Both the position numbers and the translations under genes were made by a program. A stretch of 64,000 nucleotides of DNA from Novilysobacter selenitireducens. GTDB lineage: Bacteria > Pseudomonadota > Gammaproteobacteria > Xanthomonadales > Xanthomonadaceae. The notes below the pieces were generated by a model. It had not been told where the DNA came from. It was given only the letters and a program-made list of their open reading frames with translations, and searched no databases. Shown one piece after another: positions 58,273 through 64,000 of this stretch (within the stretch, counting starts at the first letter, position 1; each line of letters opens with the position of its first letter). Location of the stretch: assembly GCF_020026895.1 (NCBI RefSeq), contig NZ_JAINZW010000006.1, forward strand, positions 1 to 64,000, in the 5' to 3' direction.

Positions 58273-59039
58273 CGTCCAGCGGGCTTGTTGCCATCGTCGC
58301 CGAAGACGAAGCGCCGCAGCGCGCCGCGCTGTTGTCGATGCTGGCCGACGCCTGGCCGGAGCTGCAATCGGTGACGGCCTGCGAAGATGGCGTAGCCGCG
58401 TTGCAGGCCGTGGCCGAGCTGCGACCGGCGGTGGCCTTTCTGGACATCCGCATGCCCGGCGTCAGCGGCCTGGACGTGGCGCGCGCTGTGGTCGCTGCCG
58501 GCGGGCTGGTGGTGTTCACCACCGCCTACGACGAATACGCGATCCGCGCGTTCGAGGCCGGCGCCGTGGACTATTTGCTCAAGCCGGTGCAGCCGGTGCA
58601 CCTGGCGCGGGCCGTGGGCCGCCTGCGCGAGCGGCTGGCCGCGAACAACGGCGACGGCGACCTGCAGGCACGCGTCGACGAACTCGAAGCCGCGCTGCGC
58701 CCGCGCGGGGATCGCCAGGTGCGCTGGATCAGTGCCAGCGTCGGCGACAGCGTGCGCATGATCGGCATCGACGAGGTGCTGTATTTCCAGGCGCAGGACA
58801 AGTACGTGCGCGTGGTGACGGACGAAGCCGAAGCGGTGATCCGCACGCCACTCAAGGACCTGCTCTCGGGGCTGGACCCGGACACGTTCTGGCAGGTGCA
58901 CCGCGGCGTGGTGGTGCGCGTGGCGGCCATCGACCGCGTGCGCAAGGACGAGCTGGGCAAGTGGCACCTGTGCCTGCGCGGACGCAGCAAATCGCTGCCG
59001 GTCAGCGGCGCGTTCCTGCACCGCTTCCGGGGGATGTAA
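58269..59039 (+). CDS. LytTR-type response regulator
   Basis: The product is 256 residues. The receiver domain has the acidic pair near residue 13, phospho-acceptor Asp59 in FLDIRMPGVSG, and Lys in LLKPVQ. A coiled linker (~120-150) is followed by a LytTR DNA-binding domain (SVRMIGIDEVLYFQAQDKYV, RCHRGVVV-like WQVHRGVVVRVAAIDRV). It overlaps the kinase gene by ATGA. Regulators of this kind bind direct repeats upstream of target genes. The serine hydrolase at 55341 is an attractive but untested target. Confidence 0.93.
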   Translation: MTSSGLVAIVAEDEAPQRAALLSMLADAWPELQSVTACEDGVAALQAVAELRPAVAFLDIRMPGVSGLDVARAVVAAGGLVVFTTAYDEYAIRAFEAGAVDYLLKPVQPVHLARAVGRLRERLAANNGDGDLQARVDELEAALRPRGDRQVRWISASVGDSVRMIGIDEVLYFQAQDKYVRVVTDEAEAVIRTPLKDLLSGLDPDTFWQVHRGVVVRVAAIDRVRKDELGKWHLCLRGRSKSLPVSGAFLHRFRGM

Positions 59040-59042
59040 CGG

Positions 59043-59564
59043 TCAGGCCGTCGCGAACAGGTCGGTTGCGGCGACGCCGGCTTTGGGCAGTGCGCCCTCG
59101 AGTTCCAGCAGGAAACGCTTGGTCGGCAGCCCGCCGCCAAACCCCGTGAGCGCGCCGTCGGCCCCGATCACGCGATGGCACGGCCGCACGATGGGCAGCG
59201 GGTTGCGACCATTGGCTGCGCCCACCGCGCGCATGGCGGCGGGATTGCCGATGCGCCGGGCCAGTTGCGCGTAGCTCCACGTTTCGCCGTACGGGATCGC
59301 GTCGAGTGCGTCCCACACCGCACGCTGGAACGCGGTGCCCCGCGGCGCCAGCGGCAGGTCGAACGTGCGGCGGGTGCCGGCGAAGTATTCGCGCAGTTGT
59401 GCGGCGGCGTTGTCGATCACCGGATGCGTGCCGGCCTGCCAGTCGCCGTCGCGCTTGACCGGATGCCGGTTGTCGCGGAATTCGATGGCGCGCAGGCCGG
59501 CATCATCGGCGGCGAGCAGCAGCGGGCCGACCGGGCTGTCGATGTGGGTCCAGGTGGTGCTCAT
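59043..59564 (-). CDS. ogt: Methylated-DNA--protein-cysteine methyltransferase
   Basis: The product is 173 residues from the ATG at 59564 ([20 protein letters not shown]). The active-site motif is [10 protein letters not shown] with the methyl-accepting Cys129, and [20 protein letters not shown] is the conserved helix-turn-helix start. It repairs O6-methylguanine by a suicide transfer. Its start overlaps the stop of the Ada-AlkA fusion gene by ATGA, so the two form an alkylation-repair operon. Confidence 0.95.
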   Translation of the reverse strand: MSTTWTHIDSPVGPLLLAADDAGLRAIEFRDNRHPVKRDGDWQAGTHPVIDNAAAQLREYFAGTRRTFDLPLAPRGTAFQRAVWDALDAIPYGETWSYAQLARRIGNPAAMRAVGAANGRNPLPIVRPCHRVIGADGALTGFGGGLPTKRFLLELEGALPKAGVAATDLFATA

Positions 59565-61099
59565 GTCGTTGCCCTCTTGCGGGGTGGGCAGGGTGCGGGC
59601 GCGGCCAGCGCCGCGCCGCGCCACAGGTGGATCACGGCGTACGCGCGCCAGGGTCGCCAGGCCTCCGCCCGTGCGGCCAGCGCCCGGGCCGTCAGCCGGC
59701 TGCCGTCGCCCGGCAGGGCCTTCTGGAGCACCAGGTCCTCGGCGGGAAACGCATCGGGATGGCCGAGCGCGCGCATCGCGATGTACTGCGCGGTCCACGG
59801 GCCGATGCCGGGCAGCGCGACCCAGCGCGCGGCAAAGTCCTCCAGCGTGCGCTCGGCGCGGAAATCGACGCGCCCGTCGAGCAGCGCCGCGGCGACGGTC
59901 CGCACGGTGTCGGCGCGCGCGCGCGTCAGGCCGATCGCGCCGAGGTCGGCATCGACCAGCGCATCGGGCGTCGGGAACAGGTGCGTCAGGCCGGGCGCGG
60001 GCGCCGCGTCCAGTGGCGTGCCAAAGCGGTGCGCCAGGCGGGTGGCCAGCGTGCGCGCCGCCGCCACGCTGACCTGCTGGCCGAGGATGGCGCGTACCGC
60101 AATTTCGAAGCCGTCCCAGCCGCTGGGCAGTCGCAGGCCCGGACGCGCCTGCAGCAACGGACGCAGGCCGGGGTCCACCGCAAGCGCGCGGCCGATCGCA
60201 TCGGGATCGGCATCCAGGTCGAACATCCGCCGCAGCCGGTTGACCACCGGCAGCAGGCGAGCCGGTGAGGTGCCATGCAGCTCCAATCGCAGCGCGTGCT
60301 CGCCACCGGGCCACGCGCCCACGCGCAGCCAGCCCGCGGCATGGCCGGGCGCCTCGGGTGCCAGCACGCGCGCGTAGCCCTGTTCGTCGACCACCTCCAC
60401 GCCGGGCAGGGCGCGGCCGCGCAGGAAGTCGAGCATCGCGGCCAGGTCGTATGGCGGCCGGTACCCCAGCCGCAGCACCAGCGTCTCGCCCACGGCCTCG
60501 CGCGGTTGCCGGCGCAGCTCGCGCGGCGCCATCCGGTAGGCGTCCTTGAAGGTGGTGTTGAAGCGCCGCAGGCTGCCGAAGCCGGCGGCCATCGCCACGT
60601 CGGTGATCGGCATCGCGGTCTCGGTCAGCAGCTGCTTGGCGAACAGCAGCCGTCGTGTGGCGTGGACGCCCAGCGGCGGCGCGCCCAGTCGCTCGACGAA
60701 CAGGCGCCGCAGTTGCCGCTCGCCCAGGTGCACGCGTTCGGCCAGCGCCGCCACGGGCTGCTCGACCAGCACGCCTTCGTCGATCAGCTTGAGCGCGCGC
60801 GCGACGGTGGCATCGCCGCGTCGCCACGTGCCATCGCCCGGGGCCAGTTCCGGACGGCAGCGCAGGCACGGGCGGAACCCGGCTGCCTCGGCCGCGGCAG
60901 CGTGGTGGTAGTAGGTGACGTTTTCACGCTTGGGCGCCGGCGCGGGGCAGACGGGGCGGCAGTAGATGCCGGTGCTCCGCACGGCCGTGAAGAACAGGCC
61001 GTCGAAACGCGCATCGCGGCTCAGCCGCGCCTGGTCGCAGATCAACCGGTCCGGCAGCGGCTGGGCGGCGGTATCGACGGGGGCGGAGACGGCAACCAT
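59561..61099 (-). CDS. alkA: Ada-type zinc/AraC domain fused to AlkA glycosylase
   Basis: The product is 512 residues with three modules. The Ada N-domain (~20-85) has Cys47, Cys51, Cys78 and Cys81 spaced 4-27-3, exactly as in E. coli Ada Cys38/42/69/72, so Cys47 should accept methyl from phosphotriesters. An AraC-type helix-turn-helix follows (~100-200, [20 protein letters not shown]). The AlkA glycosylase (~215-500) has Hh[19 protein letters not shown] and catalytic Asp455. It both senses methylation and excises 3-methyladenine. It may activate its own operon with ogt. The start 61099 (MVAVSAPVD) has weak ribosome-binding support. Confidence 0.92.
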   Translation of the reverse strand: MVAVSAPVDTAAQPLPDRLICDQARLSRDARFDGLFFTAVRSTGIYCRPVCPAPAPKRENVTYYHHAAAAEAAGFRPCLRCRPELAPGDGTWRRGDATVARALKLIDEGVLVEQPVAALAERVHLGERQLRRLFVERLGAPPLGVHATRRLLFAKQLLTETAMPITDVAMAAGFGSLRRFNTTFKDAYRMAPRELRRQPREAVGETLVLRLGYRPPYDLAAMLDFLRGRALPGVEVVDEQGYARVLAPEAPGHAAGWLRVGAWPGGEHALRLELHGTSPARLLPVVNRLRRMFDLDADPDAIGRALAVDPGLRPLLQARPGLRLPSGWDGFEIAVRAILGQQVSVAAARTLATRLAHRFGTPLDAAPAPGLTHLFPTPDALVDADLGAIGLTRARADTVRTVAAALLDGRVDFRAERTLEDFAARWVALPGIGPWTAQYIAMRALGHPDAFPAEDLVLQKALPGDGSRLTARALAARAEAWRPWRAYAVIHLWRGAALAAPAPCPPRKRATT

Positions 61100-61174
61100 G
61101 CATGCAGGCTAGCACCGGGCTGCGGCATCGACTCGCCGGAATCGGACATCAATGTGGGCGGCCGGCGTGCACCT

Positions 61175-61331
61175 GTAGGAGCGGCTTCAGCCGCGATCGG
61201 ATGCCTGATCAGGCGCGAGAAAGGCATCGCGGCTGAAGCCGCTCCTAGACCAGCAATAGGGGCTGTAGGAGCGACGTAAGTCGCGACCTCTCCAAGTCGT
61301 GGAGCTCGGTCGCGACTTACGTCGCTCCTAC
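61175..61331. repeat. REP cluster A, A', B, B' (site 6)
   Basis: An A-type unit (61175-61197), a reversed A-type unit (61226-61248, last bases CTAG instead of CTAC), a B-type unit (61265-61288) and a reversed B-type unit (61308-61331) fill the gap between the NPP gene and alkA, both on the minus strand. The two subfamilies occur as separate side-by-side doublets here. Confidence 0.92.
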
Positions 61332-61336
61332 AAAGG

Positions 61337-62584
61337 TCACGGGCTCGTCGCACTCAGCGCGGGCAGCAAAGCTTCCGCGTCGCCATCGTTGGGTGCCGCC
61401 GGCACGCCCACCAGGCGCGCCAGCAGCGGATACACGTCCACGTTCTCGATCGGCGACAACACGGTGCCCGGACGGAACGCCGGCCCGTGCGCGATGAACA
61501 GGGCGCGCATCGAGGGCAGCGCCGGATCGAAGCCGTGCGAACCGCGGGCGTGCGATGGCCGGTTGCCCGCCCAGTCGCGCTTGATCGCGTCCCAACCCTC
61601 GTCCATCTGGCAGACGATGGCGGGCACCCGTGGATGCGTGCCGTAGTGCCAGCGCGCCGGCAGTTCGCCCTTGCGCCAGCATTCGTAGTGGTCGTGGCGA
61701 CCGAGCAGTTGCGCTTCGGCCTGCGCGGTGCGGCCCGGCAGCGGGGTGAAGCCGACCGATTGGCCGGTGGTCACCAGGCGCGCGTCGGCCTCGTCGACCA
61801 TGTCCTCCACGATCCCCACCTGGCCCGGTCGCACCGTCGCCATGCCGTGGTCGGACGTCACCACGATATTGACGGCGTCGTCGAGGCCCGCGTCACGCAG
61901 CCCATCCATCAGACGGCCCAGCGCCGCATCCAGCCGCGCAACCTCGGCCAGCGCCTCGGGCGAGTCGGGGCCATGCGAATGCGCAGCGTGGTCCAGGTGC
62001 TCGAAATACAGCGTGGCCAGGCGCGGCCGCGTCGCCGCCGGCTCCTTGAGCCAGCCCAGCACCATGTCGACGCGGGTATCGATGGGGCGGGTGTCGTCGA
62101 ACGCGTGCCAGCGCGTCGGTCGCACACCGGCGACGGCGGCCTCGCTGCCGGGCCACGACAGCGTCGCGGTCGGCAGGCCGGCGCGTTCGGCCGTCACCCA
62201 CAGCGGCTCGCCGCCCCACCAGCGGCTTTCGCCCACGGCTTCGCGGTCGCTCAGCTTGAAGCCGCCCAGCGCCTCGTCCCACATGGTGTTGTGGACGACG
62301 CCGTGACGGTCGGGCCGCAGCCCGGTCACCAGCGTGTAGTGGTTGGGGAAGGTCAGCGACGGATACGACGGCGTCATCCATTCGGCCCGCACGCCGCCGT
62401 CGGCCAGCGCATCGACGGTGGGCGTGCGTCCCTGGCCGAGGTAGCGGGGATGGAAGCCATCCAGTGACACCAGCAGCACCGGGGCCGGGTCGGCGGCGGC
62501 TGACGATGAATCGTGCCGCGATGTCGCACAGGCGGACAGGAGCAGGGCGAGCAGGGCCGTCGCGGCCGTGGGGATCATTCGCAT
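61337..62584 (-). CDS. NPP-type ectonucleotide pyrophosphatase/phosphodiesterase lipoprotein
   Basis: The product is 415 residues. A lipobox (LLLSAC, Cys19) marks a lipoprotein. The alkaline-phosphatase-fold core has zinc site Asp42 in LLVSLDGFHPRYL, the nucleophile Thr78 in PSYPSLTFPNHYTLVTGLRP, TSDHGM, and late His in HGFDP. This is the bacterial NPP family whose Xanthomonas member was crystallised. It cleaves nucleotide phosphodiester bonds outside the cytoplasm. It is separated from alkA by a REP cluster and ends just after it (6 nt). Confidence 0.92.
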   Translation of the reverse strand: MRMIPTAATALLALLLSACATSRHDSSSAAADPAPVLLVSLDGFHPRYLGQGRTPTVDALADGGVRAEWMTPSYPSLTFPNHYTLVTGLRPDRHGVVHNTMWDEALGGFKLSDREAVGESRWWGGEPLWVTAERAGLPTATLSWPGSEAAVAGVRPTRWHAFDDTRPIDTRVDMVLGWLKEPAATRPRLATLYFEHLDHAAHSHGPDSPEALAEVARLDAALGRLMDGLRDAGLDDAVNIVVTSDHGMATVRPGQVGIVEDMVDEADARLVTTGQSVGFTPLPGRTAQAEAQLLGRHDHYECWRKGELPARWHYGTHPRVPAIVCQMDEGWDAIKRDWAGNRPSHARGSHGFDPALPSMRALFIAHGPAFRPGTVLSPIENVDVYPLLARLVGVPAAPNDGDAEALLPALSATSP

Positions 62585-62683
62585 GCGGTCATTCTGACGG
62601 ACGGTTGTTGCGGGATGACTTTAGTCGCTGGCCGCCGCGGCGGGCTTTGCCGATAGTGCCGGCAACCTTCCGGAGCCCCGACC

Positions 62684-63214
62684 ATGCGCACTGTCGTCCT
62701 TGCGGTTGCCACCCTGCTGGCCTTGCCGGTGTCGGCGCAGCCGGCACCGCCGGCACCCGAGCTGACCGCGGCCGAGTGTGAAGTCTGGGCGCGCGAGCTC
62801 AGCTTCGCCCGATCGGTCGCCGACCGCGATGCCGCGGCGTTCGCCGCGCACCTGCACGAGGCTGCTGCCTTCGGGGTGAGCCGCCCGGGCACCAGCCGCG
62901 GCCGGGACACGGTCACCTCCGACTGGCTGGGGCTGATCAATGGCACCCGTGTGCGCCTGTCCTGGTACCCGACGCACACCGTGATCGGTGGCGAACCCGA
63001 CATCGCATGGTCCAGCGGCCCGGCGTTGTACGAGTCGGTCGACCCGGCCGCCGACGGGCCGCACCGCATCGGCGCGTTCACCTCGGTCTGGCACCGCGGC
63101 GGGGACGGGGTGTGGCGGGTGCTGTTCGACGATGGCATCGCCCCGCGGCCGGCCACGCCGGAGGAGGTGGCGGCCTTCCATGCTGGCCGCAGCGAGACGT
63201 GTCCGCGCGGCTGA
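62684..63214 (+). CDS. Secreted SnoaL/DUF4440-like protein
   Basis: The product is 176 residues with a signal peptide (MRTVVLAVATLLALPVSAQP). The mature part has the NTF2/SnoaL-like look: CEVWARELSFARSVADRDAA, FAAHLHEAAAFG, then SGPALYESVDP and FTSVWHRGGDGVWRVLFDDG. DUF4440 proteins of this fold have varied or unknown functions. Cys at the start (AAECEV) and near the end (SETCPRG) may form a disulfide. It is divergent from the NPP gene, with a 99-nt gap. The ribosome-binding site is CCGGAG. Confidence 0.72.
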   Translation: MRTVVLAVATLLALPVSAQPAPPAPELTAAECEVWARELSFARSVADRDAAAFAAHLHEAAAFGVSRPGTSRGRDTVTSDWLGLINGTRVRLSWYPTHTVIGGEPDIAWSSGPALYESVDPAADGPHRIGAFTSVWHRGGDGVWRVLFDDGIAPRPATPEEVAAFHAGRSETCPRG

Positions 63215-63327
63215 CGCCGTAGTGAACGCGCCTCCCGGAGCCTGCCGGACGCGGCCGATCGATCGGCGTATCGTGGGGGGCGCAGGCGGCGCCTGCCGCT
63301 CTGTCCCCAACCCCACGAGGTGACGCC

Positions 63328-63651
63328 ATGAGCCCCATGATGATGAAACGCCTGCTGGCCGCCAGCGTGCTCGGCGCGGTCGCATTCGGCGTATCGGCCA
63401 ATCCACCGGCCCAGACCAGCGCCGATGCCCACACCGAGGCGCGACTGCAGTCCGAAGCAGCGCTGCAGGAGGATGCCGACCGCAATTGCATGCGATATAC
63501 GGGCACGCACATCCAGACCCGTGCCATGCGCGAGAAGGGCAAGGACTGCGTGGTCGCGAACGGCCGCGTCTTCAGTCGAAGCGATATCGAGCGCACGGGC
63601 GAGGTCGACATTGCCGATGCCCTGCGCCGGCTGGATCCGTCGATCTACTGA
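63328..63651 (+). CDS. Small secreted protein of unknown function
   Basis: The product is 107 residues with a signal peptide (MSPMMMKRLLAASVLGAVAF, then GVSA). GAGGTGACGCC precedes ATG 63328, and MMKRLL could be a later start. Cys54 and Cys74 can pair. Residues ~80-107 (RVFSRSDIERTGEVDIADAL, then RRLDPSIY) look like the start of a TonB-receptor plug (DIERTG-x-x-D-x-ADALRRL), but no plug or barrel follows. Proteins of this kind are not assigned a function here. A terminator is 25 nt after the stop. Confidence 0.7.
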   Translation: MSPMMMKRLLAASVLGAVAFGVSANPPAQTSADAHTEARLQSEAALQEDADRNCMRYTGTHIQTRAMREKGKDCVVANGRVFSRSDIERTGEVDIADALRRLDPSIY

Positions 63652-63675
63652 CGACCCGTCCATGCAGTGAATGGA

Positions 63676-63698
63676 CGCCCGGCTACGCCGGGCGTTTT
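63676..63698 (+). terminator. Terminator of the small secreted protein gene
   Basis: CGCCCGGC (63676-63683) pairs with GCCGGGCG (63687-63694) around TAC and is followed by TTTT. A short REP-like remnant (CGGCTCCTACAGG, near 63704-63716) follows. Confidence 0.88.
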
Positions 63699-63730
63699 CG
63701 TTCCGGCTCCTACAGGGTTGGCCCCCCTGC

Positions 63731-63736
63731 GATAAT
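63731..63736 (+). promoter_or_regulatory. Possible -10 element of hutU
   Basis: GATAAT lies 33 nt upstream of the hutU start, after the terminator. The -35 region is weak. Confidence 0.4.
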
Positions 63737-63769
63737 CCCGGCCTTCGCTTCCACCGCAGGGCCTGTCCC

Positions 63770-64000
63770 ATGTCCACCCGCCACGATCCCTCCCGTACCG
63801 TCCGCGCACCGCGCGGCACCGAACTCAGCTGCAAGTCCTGGCTGACCGAGGCGCCGTTCCGGATGCTGCAGAACAACCTCGACCCGGACGTGGCCGAGCG
63901 TCCGGAGGACCTGGTGGTGTACGGCGGCATCGGCCGCGCGGCGCGTGACTGGGAGAGCTATGACGCCATCCTGTCGACGCTGAAGACGCTGGGCGACGAC
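63770..64000 (+). CDS. hutU: Urocanate hydratase, N-terminal part (cut by window end)
   Basis: The first 77 codons are present: [20 protein letters not shown], then [40 protein letters not shown] and [16 protein letters not shown]. These are the conserved HutU N-terminus (family length about 555 residues), which binds NAD as an electrophile. HutU hydrates urocanate to imidazolonepropionate, the substrate of HutI encoded at 52472-53701. The gene runs off the right edge. Confidence 0.95.
   Translation, partial: MSTRHDPSRTVRAPRGTELSCKSWLTEAPFRMLQNNLDPDVAERPEDLVVYGGIGRAARDWESYDAILSTLKTLGDD

Overview
The window is high-GC DNA from a gamma-proteobacterium of the Lysobacteraceae/Xanthomonadaceae (Lysobacter- or Luteimonas-like). 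This placement rests on the S10-spc-alpha gene order, a class II DAHP synthase, an S46 dipeptidyl-peptidase, OmpA proteins with a TSP3-like calcium-repeat linker, a bacterial NPP phosphodiesterase, and many GTAG-headed REP palindromes. No phage, insertion sequence, CRISPR array, tRNA or rRNA gene was seen. It looks like ordinary chromosomal backbone with some lineage-specific accessory loci.

1-14.8 kb: the end of tuf, then an unbroken block of 26 ribosomal-protein and secretion/transcription genes: rpsJ to rpsQ (S10 operon), rplN to secY (spc), and rpsM, rpsK, rpsD, rpoA, rplQ (alpha). Spacing is mostly 2-14 nt, but six spacers are long and several hold strong hairpins. The rpsJ leader carries a terminator-like attenuator, and no rpmJ lies between secY and rpsM.

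14.9-27.6 kb: dsbB, class II DAHP synthase, typA (minus), a cyclophilin, an aspartate-type aminotransferase, a membrane-anchored thioredoxin-fold protein, mdh, prpB-prpC (methylcitrate cycle), a cell-wall hydrolase and fadH.

27.9-32.5 kb: envelope locus. Two tandem OmpA-family genes share a perfectly identical 615-bp 3' part. Two secreted proteins of unknown function share a 44-residue motif and flank a pseudouridine synthase.

32.5-46.9 kb: kbl and tdh (threonine catabolism, separated by an opposite-strand membrane-protein gene), a secreted S46 peptidase, serA, a histidine phosphatase, then folC-SPOR protein-cvpA-purF, a DUF455 ferritin-like protein and lpxH.

47-52.4 kb: gltX, then a zinc-homeostasis locus: zur, a ZnuD-like TonB receptor with His/Glu-rich loops, and a divergent MerC-like gene, with a Zur-box-like palindrome between the last two. 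A thx ribosomal-protein gene with a histone-like tail follows.

52.5-64 kb: divergent hutI/hutF (histidine degradation), then a serine hydrolase with a LytS/LytTR-type two-component pair, an alkylation-repair operon (Ada-AlkA fusion plus ogt), an NPP phosphodiesterase, two small secreted proteins, and the start of hutU at the right edge.

GTAG-type REP elements of two stem-compatible subfamilies occur at six intergenic sites. The main leads are the OmpA sequence homogenisation, the paired RFDM/ADEF-motif secreted proteins, the divergent zinc-regulated pair, the two-subfamily REP system and the structured leaders/spacers in the translation operons.
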